In this document: in pieces, positions 7,031 through 13,844 of the stretch | Position numbering within the stretch: position 1 is the first letter of the stretch | How the letters are laid out: every line of letters starts with the position of its first letter | Assembly (NCBI GenBank): GCA_900552295.1 | Contig: URZB01000008.1 | Coordinates: forward strand, 1 to 17,236 | DNA: 17,236 nucleotides | Direction of reading: 5' to 3' | DNA from: an uncultured Collinsella sp. | GTDB taxonomy: Bacteria; Actinomycetota; Coriobacteriia; Coriobacteriales; Coriobacteriaceae | Notes under the pieces: model-generated | The model's input: only the letters and a program-made list of their open reading frames with translations | Database searches by the model: none | What the model was told of the DNA's origin: nothing | Made by a program: the position numbers and the translations under genes

Positions 7031-7870
7031 ATGTATAAGATCCTGGAGAAGACGCAGTTCTCGGAGAAGGTGTTCAAGTTCCGCATCGAGGCGCCTGCAA
7101 TCGCCAAGCATGCGCACGCTGGACAGTTCCTCATGGTTCGCGCCAACGAGACGGGCGAGCGTGTCCCGTTTACCCTGGCCGGCTGGAACGGTGACGAGGG
7201 CTGGGTCGAGTTCATCTTCATGGTGATCGGCAAGACCACCGAGATGCTTTCCACCTACGAGGCCGGCGAGTCGCTGCGCGACGTCGTGGGCCCGCTGGGC
7301 GTTCCCACCGAGATGGCTGAGGGCCCCTGCGCCGTCATTGGCGGCGGCGTCGGCCTGGCAATTGCCTTCCCGGTCGCCAAGCACCTGGTCGAGACCGGCC
7401 ACGAGGTGCACGCCATCATGGGCGCCCGCACCAAGGACCTCCTGCTTATGGAGGACCAGTTCCGCGAGCTCCTCGACGAGGACCACATCCACATCACCAC
7501 TGACGACGGCTCCTACGGCGAGCAGGGCGTTGTCACCGCTCCGCTGGAGCGCCTGCTGCAGGACAAGGCCGTGAGCCAGGTCTTCTGCGTCGGCCCCGTT
7601 CCGATGATGAAGTTCTCGACCCTCACCGCCCAGAAATACGACACCCCCATCACCGCGTCCCTCAACCCCATCATGGTTGACGGCACCGGTATGTGCGGCT
7701 GCTGCCGCGTCGAGGTGGGCGGCGTGACCAAGTTCGCTTGCGTCGACGGCCCCGACTTCGATGCCACCCTGGTCGACTGGGATGACCTTCGTGCCCGCCA
7801 GGCCGCTTACCGTTCCGAAGAGGGCGAGTCCCTCAAGGCCTATGAGGAAAAGAGCTGCGCATGCCACTAG
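7031..7870 (+). CDS. FAD/NAD-binding and [2Fe-2S] small subunit of NfnAB/SudAB-type oxidoreductase
   Basis: This 279-residue protein belongs to the dihydroorotate dehydrogenase electron-transfer (PyrK-like) / sulfide dehydrogenase / NfnA group. The N-terminal half is a ferredoxin-reductase FAD domain (RVPFTLAGW, 44-52). The middle is an NAD-binding domain (VIGGGVGLAIAFPVAKHL, 102-119). The C-terminus has DGTGMCGCCRVEVGG with Cys222, Cys224 and Cys225, then Cys237 in FACVDGPDFD. In characterised NfnA the [2Fe-2S] cluster uses an aspartate plus cysteines; Asp217 fits that pattern. The protein would pass electrons between NAD(H) and the large subunit encoded next. GAGAGGGG precedes the ATG. It overlaps the next gene by 10 nt, so the two are made together. 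No pyrD is nearby, which argues against PyrK. Confidence 0.88.
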   Translation: MYKILEKTQFSEKVFKFRIEAPAIAKHAHAGQFLMVRANETGERVPFTLAGWNGDEGWVEFIFMVIGKTTEMLSTYEAGESLRDVVGPLGVPTEMAEGPCAVIGGGVGLAIAFPVAKHLVETGHEVHAIMGARTKDLLLMEDQFRELLDEDHIHITTDDGSYGEQGVVTAPLERLLQDKAVSQVFCVGPVPMMKFSTLTAQKYDTPITASLNPIMVDGTGMCGCCRVEVGGVTKFACVDGPDFDATLVDWDDLRARQAAYRSEEGESLKAYEEKSCACH

Positions 7871-9270
7871 TTAACGGTCGTTTCGTTGCCGATATGAAGT
7901 CGCCCCGCACCCCCGATAACGAGGAGCCGGCTGCCGAGCGCGCCTGCGACTTCCGCCCCGTCGACAAGGGCTTCACCGAGGAGATGGCGCTGGCCGAGGC
8001 CGAGCGCTGCCTCAACTGCAAGAAGCCGTTCTGTGTTGAGGGCTGCCCCGTCAACATCAACATCCCCCGCTTTATCGAGCAGATCCGCGAGAAGGACTTC
8101 GGCGGCGCCCTCGATACCATCCGCGAGGACTCCATGCTTCCCGCCATCTGCGGCCGCGTCTGCCCGCAGGAGAACCAGTGCGAGGGCAAGTGCATCCGTG
8201 GTAAGAAGTCCGAGCCCGTGGCCATCGGCCAGCTCGAGCGCTTCCTGGGTGACCGCCCCGAGCTCGCCTCCACGCCCAAGATGGCTCCCAAGAACGGCAA
8301 GAAGGTCGCCGTCGTCGGCTCCGGCCCGTCCGGCATCACCTGCGCTGGCGAGCTCGCCCGCAACGGCTTTGACGTTACCGTCTTTGAGGCCTTCTTCACC
8401 GGCGGCGGCGTGCTGGTCTACGGCATCCCCGAGTTCCGTCTGCCCAAGGCGGTCGTCAAGCGCGAGATTGACGGCCTGGAGGACATGGGCGTCAAGTTTG
8501 AGTACAACTCCGTCGTGGGCAACATGGCCACGGCCGAGGAGCTGTTCGAGCAGGGCTTCGACGCCATCTACGTGGCGACCGGCGCTGGCCTGCCCAAGTT
8601 CCTCAACGTCCCCGGCGAGAACCTGCCCAACGTCTTCTTCGCGAACGAGTACCTCACCCGCGTGAACCTGATGAAGGCCAACAAGTTCCCCGAGTACGAC
8701 ACCCCCACCAAGCACGGCAAGAACGTCGTCGTCTTTGGTGGCGGCAACGTGGCTATGGACGCCGTCCGCACCGCCAAGCGTCTGGGCGCCGAGCACGCCA
8801 TCATCGCCTACCGCCGTACCGAGGACGAGATGCCCTGCCGTCGCGCCGAGCTGCACCATGCCAAGGCCGAGGGCGTCGAGGTTCTGCCGCTCGTCTCCCC
8901 GCTCGAGTTTGTCGCTGGCGAGGACGGCTCCGTGTGCGCCGTCAAGGTCCAGAAGATGGAGCTCGGCGAGCCTGACGAGTCCGGCCGTCGTCGCCCGGTG
9001 CCCATCGAGGGCGCCATCGAGGAGATCCCCTGCGACGTCGCAATCTCGGCTATCGGCACCAACGCCAACCCCTTCGCAAAGAAGATCGGCGGCAAGATGG
9101 AGCTCAACAAGTGGGGCTACATTGTTGCCGACGAGGAGACCGGCCAGACCACCGATCCCCGTATCTGGGCCGGCGGCGACATCGTCACCGGTGCCGCTAC
9201 GGTCATTCTGGCGATGGGCGCCGGCAAGAAGGCCGCCGCTTCCATCACCAAGAGCCTACTGGGCGAGTAA
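7861..9270 (+). CDS. NAD(P)H-dependent glutamate-synthase-like large subunit (NfnB/SudA/GltD type)
   Basis: This 469-residue flavoprotein is homologous to the small subunit of glutamate synthase. The N-terminus carries two four-cysteine clusters (Cys50, 53, 58, 62 and Cys97, 101, 107, 111) for [4Fe-4S] centres. They are followed by an FAD fold VVGSGPSGITCAGELA (151-166), a nucleotide fold VFGGGNVAMDAVRTAKRLGA (291-310), and WAGGDIVTGAATVILAMGAGKKAA (436-459). There is no amidotransferase or FMN synthase domain here or nearby, so it cannot be a complete glutamate synthase. With the overlapping upstream subunit it matches NADH-dependent ferredoxin:NADP+ oxidoreductase (NfnAB) or the related sulfide dehydrogenase (SudAB). 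Databases often name it gltA or NADPH-dependent glutamate synthase. Which reaction it performs is not decided by sequence alone. Confidence 0.9.
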   Translation: MPLVNGRFVADMKSPRTPDNEEPAAERACDFRPVDKGFTEEMALAEAERCLNCKKPFCVEGCPVNINIPRFIEQIREKDFGGALDTIREDSMLPAICGRVCPQENQCEGKCIRGKKSEPVAIGQLERFLGDRPELASTPKMAPKNGKKVAVVGSGPSGITCAGELARNGFDVTVFEAFFTGGGVLVYGIPEFRLPKAVVKREIDGLEDMGVKFEYNSVVGNMATAEELFEQGFDAIYVATGAGLPKFLNVPGENLPNVFFANEYLTRVNLMKANKFPEYDTPTKHGKNVVVFGGGNVAMDAVRTAKRLGAEHAIIAYRRTEDEMPCRRAELHHAKAEGVEVLPLVSPLEFVAGEDGSVCAVKVQKMELGEPDESGRRRPVPIEGAIEEIPCDVAISAIGTNANPFAKKIGGKMELNKWGYIVADEETGQTTDPRIWAGGDIVTGAATVILAMGAGKKAAASITKSLLGE

Positions 9271-9298
9271 TCATCCGCAGCGCTAGCTACCAAACGGC

Positions 9299-9336
9299 AA
9301 AGTCCCCGTCGAGCACACGCCCGGCGGGGACTTTTT
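9299..9336 (+). terminator. Rho-independent terminator of the oxidoreductase operon
   Basis: AAAGTCCCCG (9299-9308) pairs with CGGGGACTTT (9325-9334), with a G+C-rich loop and a T5 tract at 9332-9336. It lies 28 bases after the stop codon at 9270. Confidence 0.92.
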
Positions 9337-9351
9337 CTATGCCGGCCGCCC

Positions 9352-9390
9352 AAACCACCACAAAGGTGCCTGCCCCCTTTGTGGTGGTTT
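9352..9390. repeat. Perfect 15-bp hairpin between convergent genes
   Basis: AAACCACCACAAAGG (9352-9366) and its exact complement (9376-9390) enclose a 9-nt loop, TGCCTGCCC. It lies between the plus-strand terminator and the end of the minus-strand kinase-like gene at 9398. It could be that gene's terminator, although only TTT follows the stem on the minus strand. The loop region reads GGGGGCAGGCACC on the minus strand, loosely like the GGGACAG repeats elsewhere. Confidence 0.7.
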
Positions 9391-9397
9391 CAACTGG

Positions 9398-10021
9398 TTA
9401 GCCTTCGAGTTGGGCCACCTTGTAGCGGTAGGCTGCGGCGATGACGTCCTTGCAGCCTTCGCGGCCCAGCTTGGCGCGGTTGACGACGATGTCTTTACCG
9501 CTCGTCATCTTCCACTTGCCGGCGCTATAGCGCTTATAGAACGCCTCGCGCGCCTTCTGCTGCTGTTTGACCAGCTTGGCGCCCTTCTTTTTGTTAAGGC
9601 CACGCTTCTTGCGCACAATCTCGACGCGGTCCTCAAAGGGTGCGGTCACCAACACGGCAATGTGGTTGGGGTTGTTGCGCAGCAGGTAATCGGACAGACG
9701 GCCTTCGATAATGCAGCTCTCGGTCTCGCCCAGATCCAAAATCACCTGGCTCATCTTTTGGAACAACTTATCCGAGTACGAACGCGCATCGTAGCGGTCG
9801 GGCAGAAACGCCATGTTCTCCACGGCCAGACGCTCATCATAGGCGGCCATCTTATCAAGCGACTCGCCCGCGCGCAGCGACGCACGTACCAGCAGCTCGT
9901 TATCGTACAGCGGAATCCCCAACTCGTCGGCAAGCATGCGGCCAATCTCGTGGCCCTCGGCGCCAAAGTCGCGCGCGATGGTAATGACCACAGGATTCTT
10001 CTTATTCTCCAGATCGCTCAT
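9398..10021 (-). CDS. Cytidylate kinase-like family protein
   Basis: The 207-residue product looks like the cytidylate-kinase-like family (P-loop fold). The N-terminus VVITIARDFGAEGHEIGRMLADELG (11-35) stands where the P-loop lies; in this family the classic GxxxxGK[ST] is replaced by a G-x-G-x-E/I pattern, so a lost lysine is not in itself a sign of decay. IIEGRLSDYLL (104-114) and a Lys/Arg-rich region (132-160) resemble the nucleoside-kinase core and lid. Real Cmk function is unproven; members occur in many copies in gut anaerobes with unknown substrates. The ATG at 10021 follows AGAAAGGAA; a longer frame to 10066 would run through a hairpin repeat and is rejected. It lies 48 bases after the ABC permease, in the same direction, and may be co-transcribed. 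Confidence 0.8.
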   Translation of the reverse strand: MSDLENKKNPVVITIARDFGAEGHEIGRMLADELGIPLYDNELLVRASLRAGESLDKMAAYDERLAVENMAFLPDRYDARSYSDKLFQKMSQVILDLGETESCIIEGRLSDYLLRNNPNHIAVLVTAPFEDRVEIVRKKRGLNKKKGAKLVKQQQKAREAFYKRYSAGKWKMTSGKDIVVNRAKLGREGCKDVIAAAYRYKVAQLEG

Positions 10022-10037
10022 CGCGATTCCTTTCTCT

Positions 10038-10068
10038 ATGTGACAAAGGGGCTGTCCCTTTGCCACAT
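10038..10068. repeat. Hairpin with GGGACAG core between permease and kinase-like gene
   Basis: Positions 10038-10050 and 10056-10068 form a 13-bp stem with one mismatch and a 5-nt loop. On the minus strand it contains CAAAGGGACAGCCCC, the core shared with other intergenic repeats in this window. It may act as a partial terminator or processing site separating the kinase-like gene from the transporter operon. Confidence 0.65.
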
Positions 10069-10069
10069 T

Positions 10070-10708
10070 CTACGCTGCCACCATTCGCCTCTGATATGCG
10101 CGAACCAGCAACGAGATGCCAAAGTTGAGCACAAAGTACATCGCAAACACCAGGCCGTAGAGCATGAGCACCTGCGACAGGTCGATCGCGTGGGCCATCA
10201 CGACATTTGCCGCGTACATGAGCTCGGCCACGTTAATGCCCGAAAGATACGAGCTGTCCTTGATGACGGTCGTGCACTGGCTAAACAGCGCCGGAATGAT
10301 CGTCTTAAATGTCTGCGGCAGAATGATGTAGCGCATGGTGGCAAAGAAGCCGAAGCCCTGGCTCTGCGCTGCCTCAAACTGGCCGCGCGGAATCGAGTTG
10401 AGGCCGCCGCGCACAATCTCGGCCATAACAGCGCTGGTAAACAGCGTGAAGGCGATGGTCGAAATCACAATGTCCAAACCCTGCACCGTAAAGTAGATAA
10501 ACAGGATCCACAGCAGGTTCGGCGTGCAGCGGAACAGCTCGATATAGGCGCTCACCAAAATACGGAACGGGCGGGGCGCATAGCTTTTAACGAGCGCCAG
10601 CACCGTGCCAAAGATGAGCGAGAAAAAAATCGACAGCGCCGAGATCTCGATTGTCTTAACAAAGCCGCCCCAAATGTAGAGCAGGTTGGTCGCGTTGAAG
10701 ATTTCCAT
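10070..10708 (-). CDS. Polar amino-acid ABC transporter permease (second of two)
   Basis: This 212-residue membrane protein belongs to the HisM/GlnP permease family. It has about five hydrophobic helices and the cytoplasmic EAA loop EIVRGGLNSIPRGQFEAAQSQGF (about 96-118), which contacts the ATPase. Together with the permease just upstream it forms the heterodimeric channel. Its ATG is 3 bases after the stop codon of that gene, and its ribosome site GAGGAGG lies within the last codons of the upstream gene, so translation is coupled. The length is normal for the family. Confidence 0.93.
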   Translation of the reverse strand: MEIFNATNLLYIWGGFVKTIEISALSIFFSLIFGTVLALVKSYAPRPFRILVSAYIELFRCTPNLLWILFIYFTVQGLDIVISTIAFTLFTSAVMAEIVRGGLNSIPRGQFEAAQSQGFGFFATMRYIILPQTFKTIIPALFSQCTTVIKDSSYLSGINVAELMYAANVVMAHAIDLSQVLMLYGLVFAMYFVLNFGISLLVRAYQRRMVAA

Positions 10709-10711
10709 GCG

Positions 10712-11458
10712 CTAGGCCTCCTCTACGTTGTCGAGCCCCAGCTCGGCCAGGCTCACGCCGCGCGGACGCTCCTTGGAGCGGCGCTCGAGCCACTGCACCA
10801 GCATGGCGAGCGGAAAGCAGATGATGAAGTACATAAGACAGCAGACGATGTATCCCTGCAGGTAACCGTACAGACTCACAAAGTTGTCGGAACGGTACAT
10901 AAGGTCGCCGCCGGCCACAAGCGCCAGCACCGACGTGTTCTTGACCAGATTGAGCGCCTGGTTACACAGCGGCGGCAGAATGATCTTGAACGTCTGGGGC
11001 AGCACGATGTACCAGTACGCCTGCGCACGGGTGAAGCCCTGGCTCTGGGCCGCTTCCATCTGACCGCGCGGGACCGCCTCGATACCGGTGCGGATGACCT
11101 CCGAAATGTAGGCCGCGTGATACAGGCCCACGCCCAAGAAGCCCAGCACGAACGGCGCGATGCGCACCGGCTGGTCGGCACCGGTTATGGCCTGCAAAAA
11201 CTGCGGACCGGCCATGTACATAAAGAGCACCTGCACGGGCAACGGGGTGTTCTGGTAAAACTCCACGTACACGCGGCTTATGGCGCGCAGCACGCGCGAA
11301 CGAGTGGTAGAGAACACGCCCAGCAGCGTGCCCAGCACCAGCGACAGCAGCAGACCGGCAACGACCACCTGCAGTGTCACGCCAAAGCCCTCCCAGAAGG
11401 GCCCCATGTTTTGAAATGTCGTCGACCAGCGGTCGGCGTCAAATAATCCTTCGAGCAT
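10712..11458 (-). CDS. Polar amino-acid ABC transporter permease (first of two)
   Basis: The 248-residue integral membrane permease is of the His/Glu/Gln/Arg/opine family. It has hydrophobic helices near 28-50, 72-90 and 100-118 and two more in the C-terminal half, the EAA loop EVIRTGIEAVPRGQMEAAQSQGF (120-142), and a charged cytoplasmic tail. The ATG at 11458 is chosen because AAGGAAGGAA lies just upstream; extending the frame to 11491 would overlap the binding-protein gene and adds nothing family-like. The binding-protein stop codon is 25 bases upstream. It acts with the other permease, the ATPase and the lipoprotein as one importer. Confidence 0.93.
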   Translation of the reverse strand: MLEGLFDADRWSTTFQNMGPFWEGFGVTLQVVVAGLLLSLVLGTLLGVFSTTRSRVLRAISRVYVEFYQNTPLPVQVLFMYMAGPQFLQAITGADQPVRIAPFVLGFLGVGLYHAAYISEVIRTGIEAVPRGQMEAAQSQGFTRAQAYWYIVLPQTFKIILPPLCNQALNLVKNTSVLALVAGGDLMYRSDNFVSLYGYLQGYIVCCLMYFIICFPLAMLVQWLERRSKERPRGVSLAELGLDNVEEA

Positions 11459-11483
11459 TTGATTCCTTCCTTGGACGATGCGC

Positions 11484-12359
11484 CTATACAAGACCCCAGG
11501 TCTTGACCTCTTGGTCGAGCCAGCCGTCGGCCAGGCGATCGCAAATCACCTGGTCGACCACGGCCGAAAGGTCGCAGCCTTTCTTGGTCGCCACGCCGTA
11601 GCCCTGCTCGCCAAACTTGACCTCGGGCTGCAACAGCTCAACGGTCTCGTTCATGTAACCGGCCAGCGTGGAGCGGTCCATGGCAAAGACGTCGATATTG
11701 CCGGCATCGAGCGAGCTCTTGATGATGGGGTAGCCGCTAAAGGCCCTAAACTCGGGCTTACAGCTAAAGCCGTTGTCCTTGATCATCTGCTCGATCAGGC
11801 TCTGCGTGGTAGCGCCCTGGCTCACGCCAATGACCTTGCCGTCCAGATCCTCAATCGAGGTAAAGCCCGAACGCTTCTTGACCATGAGTCCCACGTAGTC
11901 GGTGCGGTACGGCGTCGAGAAATCCCAGCTCTTCTTGCGCTCGTCGGTGATGGTGTAGGTCGCCGCGACCACGTCGAGTTGGCCGTTATCGATCAGCGGG
12001 CCGCGCGTCTTGGGCGTTACGTCGGTAAACTCGACAAGCTCCTGGGCACGGGCCTCCTTGTAGCTCACGCCAAAGACGGCAGCGGCGATCTGGTAGCACA
12101 AATCGACTTCCATGCCCTCAAAGCGACCCTTGGCGGTGTCGTAATAGCCGTAGCCGGGAACGTCCTTCTTAACGCCGGCGTTCAGATGGCCACGTGACTT
12201 GATGGCCGCAAGCTTGGACCCCTTGTCGGAGCCCTCGCCGCTGGTGGAGTTGCCGCAACCGGTAAGCGCGGTCCCCGTCAGCGCAAGCATGCCGGCGCCC
12301 GCCAGCTGCAAAAAATGACGGCGCGACACGGCCGCCCTCGTCATATCCGTCATGTCCAT
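11484..12359 (-). CDS. Amino-acid ABC transporter substrate-binding lipoprotein with twin-arginine signal
   Basis: The 291-residue family-3 solute-binding protein captures a polar amino acid outside the membrane. The N-terminus has SRRHFL (12-17), a twin-arginine (Tat) motif, a hydrophobic stretch, and the lipobox LTGC with Cys35, so it is probably a Tat-exported lipoprotein. The mature part shows GRFEGMEVDLCYQIA (substrate-binding domain start), ATYTITDERKKSWDFSTPYRTDYVGLMVKK (typical hinge and ligand residues) and GVSQGATTQ. The pattern resembles glutamate/aspartate/glutamine binders such as PEB1a, but the ligand is inferred. The start may be ATG 12359, GTG 12362 or ATG 12353; the stop codon of the ATPase gene is only a few bases upstream, so coupling is likely. 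Confidence 0.92.
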   Translation of the reverse strand: MDMTDMTRAAVSRRHFLQLAGAGMLALTGTALTGCGNSTSGEGSDKGSKLAAIKSRGHLNAGVKKDVPGYGYYDTAKGRFEGMEVDLCYQIAAAVFGVSYKEARAQELVEFTDVTPKTRGPLIDNGQLDVVAATYTITDERKKSWDFSTPYRTDYVGLMVKKRSGFTSIEDLDGKVIGVSQGATTQSLIEQMIKDNGFSCKPEFRAFSGYPIIKSSLDAGNIDVFAMDRSTLAGYMNETVELLQPEVKFGEQGYGVATKKGCDLSAVVDQVICDRLADGWLDQEVKTWGLV

Positions 12360-12367
12360 CACCGCGC

Positions 12368-13099
12368 CTAGTGCAGAATCTTGGACAGGAACTCGCGGCA
12401 GCGCGGGTTCTCGGGGTTGTCGAAGAAGTGCTCGGGCGTGCCCTCCTCCAGAATGCGACCGTCCTCCATAAAGATGACGCGGTCGGCCACCTGGCGCGCA
12501 AAGCCCATCTCGTGCGTCACGCAGATCATGGTGATGTCCTCCTGCGCGAGCTCAATCATAACGTCCAGAACCTCCTGGACCATCTCGGGGTCGAGCGCCG
12601 AGGTCGGCTCGTCAAACAGGATGATGGGTTGCTTGGTGCACAGGGCACGGGCGATGGCGATGCGCTGCTGCTGGCCACCCGAGAGATTCTGCGGATACTC
12701 GCCGGCCTTATGTGCCATGCCGACGCGCTTGAGCGCAGCGATGGCGATCTCGGTCGCCTCCTCCTTGCTCTTCTTTTGCAGTTTGATGGGCGCGAGCGTC
12801 AGGTTGCCCAGCACCGTCATGTTGGGATACAGGTTGAACTGCTGAAACACCATGGAACTATACTTGCGAGCCATCTCCAGGTGATTCTTTTTGGTGAGCG
12901 GCGTACCGTCGATGACAACCTCGCCCGACGTGGGCTCCTCCAGATAATCGACGCAACGGATGAGCGTCGATTTACCCGAGCCGGAAGGCCCGATCATTAC
13001 GAGCTTCTCGCCGCGTTTGACGGTGAGGTTGATATCTTTGAGCACATGCAGGTCGCCAAAGTACTTGTTGAGATGCTTGATCTCGATCATGTCTGCCAT
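12368..13099 (-). CDS. Polar amino-acid ABC transporter ATP-binding protein (GlnQ family)
   Basis: This 243-residue cytoplasmic ATPase drives the importer. Motifs are complete: Walker [10 protein letters not shown] (37-45), Q-loop Gln86 in [14 protein letters not shown], signature LSGGQQQR (139-146), Walker B IILFDEP (159-165) and switch His196 (VTHEMGFAR). The [18 protein letters not shown] region and the FNL sequence are characteristic of the GlnQ/HisP amino-acid branch. AGGGAAGGGA precedes the ATG. It is the first gene of the leftward operon (ATPase, binding protein, two permeases, perhaps the kinase-like gene). Confidence 0.95.
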   Translation of the reverse strand: MADMIEIKHLNKYFGDLHVLKDINLTVKRGEKLVMIGPSGSGKSTLIRCVDYLEEPTSGEVVIDGTPLTKKNHLEMARKYSSMVFQQFNLYPNMTVLGNLTLAPIKLQKKSKEEATEIAIAALKRVGMAHKAGEYPQNLSGGQQQRIAIARALCTKQPIILFDEPTSALDPEMVQEVLDVMIELAQEDITMICVTHEMGFARQVADRVIFMEDGRILEEGTPEHFFDNPENPRCREFLSKILH

Positions 13100-13134
13100 G
13101 AATGTCCCTTCCCTGCGTTTACACGAGTTGAACT

Positions 13135-13140
13135 ATTGTA
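13135..13140 (-). promoter_or_regulatory. Candidate -10 box of the amino-acid transporter operon
   Basis: On the minus strand TACAAT lies at 13140-13135, 36 bases before the ATG at 13099. The -35 region is poor (CTGCGG at the right distance). No operator palindrome was recognised in the following leader. Confidence 0.4.
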
Positions 13141-13203
13141 CGGAAAGAATCACGTTTCCGCAGCCCACACTACATTCCCGTAAAGAACCCGCAACCTTCC
13201 ACC

Positions 13204-13278
13204 TAGTCATTGGGGACAGACTTAAATGAGTACCTGCTCATTGGGCACTCATTTAAGCCTGTCCCCAATGAGTGCCCA
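13204..13278. repeat. GGGACAG inverted repeat with two competing hairpins
   Basis: Arms 13208-13231 and 13247-13270 are inverted repeats at 23 of 24 positions (core ATTGGGGACAG). A second, mutually exclusive perfect stem joins 13242-13253 with 13267-13278 (TGGGCACTCATT and its complement). Because both use ACTCATT at 13247-13253, only one can form at a time. The element lies between the yqeY terminator and the promoter of the amino-acid transporter operon. Confidence 0.75.
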
Positions 13279-13284
13279 GCCCAG

Positions 13285-13321
13285 CAAAAAGGGGCGCGAC
13301 CGCAATGGTCACGTCCCCTTA
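13285..13321 (-). terminator. Rho-independent terminator after yqeY
   Basis: Read on the minus strand, AAGGGGACGTGACC pairs with GGTCGCGCCCCTT around ATTGC (imperfect stem of about 12 bp), followed by TTTTTGC. It starts 25 bases after the yqeY stop codon. Confidence 0.85.
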
Positions 13322-13346
13322 ACATCAACTATGTACCGCTCGGCCC

Positions 13347-13790
13347 TTAAGCCAGCTTTGCTCCGACGATCTTTGCCGCGGCCGGCTTATCGAAGTTGCC
13401 ACCGGTGGCCTTGCCGAGTGCGCCCATAACCTGGCCCATCTGCTTCTTGGACGTGGCGCCCAGCTCGGCGATAACCTGCTCGATCAGGGCCTCGAGCTCC
13501 TCGCCCGAAACCTGCGCGGGCAGCAGGCTCTCCAGAATCTTGACCTGCTCGGTCAGGTTGTCGGTACGCTCCTGGTCGGTGCCGGCCTTGATGGACATCT
13601 CCAGCGTCTCGCTCGTCTGCTTGATCAGACGCTTGATCATGCTGTTGACGTCTTCCTCGGTCACATCGCGGCGCTCATTGACCTCGATATTCTTCACCTC
13701 GGCCTTAACCTGGCGAATGATGGACAGGCGAACCTTGTCCTTGGCCTTCATGGCCGCAATCATTTCCTTCTGCAGCTCTTCGTTGGTCAT
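13347..13790 (-). CDS. GatB/YqeY domain protein
   Basis: The 147-residue product (starting MTNEELQKEMIAAMKAKDKVRLSIIRQVKAEVKN) is a typical stand-alone YqeY: an all-helical protein with a C-terminal half resembling the tRNA-binding tail of GatB (LPAQVSGEELEALIEQVIAELGATSKKQMGQVMGALGKATGGNFDKPAAAKIV). It is thought to interact with tRNA or amidated aminoacyl-tRNA, but its cellular role is not settled. GAGGAGGA lies eight bases before the ATG at 13790; a TTG two codons upstream is less likely. It follows the foldase gene by 54 bases and ends at a clear terminator. Confidence 0.93.
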   Translation of the reverse strand: MTNEELQKEMIAAMKAKDKVRLSIIRQVKAEVKNIEVNERRDVTEEDVNSMIKRLIKQTSETLEMSIKAGTDQERTDNLTEQVKILESLLPAQVSGEELEALIEQVIAELGATSKKQMGQVMGALGKATGGNFDKPAAAKIVGAKLA

Positions 13791-13813
13791 CTGCAAATCC
13801 TCCTCAATAGTGT

Positions 13814-13839
13814 GGGCGGCACTCGCGCGAGCACCGCCC
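13814..13839 (-). other. G+C-rich hairpin between foldase and yqeY
   Basis: On the minus strand GGGCGGTGCTCG pairs with CGAGTGCCGCCC (12 bp with two wobble positions, 2-nt loop). No T tract follows, and the yqeY ribosome site begins a few bases later. It could be an attenuator or an mRNA stability element within a two-gene operon. Confidence 0.6.
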
Positions 13840-13844
13840 CATGA

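Noticed and set aside
7861..9270. Complete NADPH glutamate synthase
   Set aside because: Only the GltD-like part is present; no glutaminase or FMN synthase domain is encoded nearby.
10022..10066. Longer start for the cytidylate-kinase-like protein
   Set aside because: It would translate through the GGGACAG hairpin, and the ATG at 10021 has a good ribosome site.
9410..11446. 678-codon open frame on the plus strand
   Set aside because: It lies entirely opposite the kinase-like gene and two permeases, which have clear family motifs and ribosome sites. The predicted protein is His/Arg/Gln-rich and without domain signatures, typical of antisense frames in high-G+C DNA.
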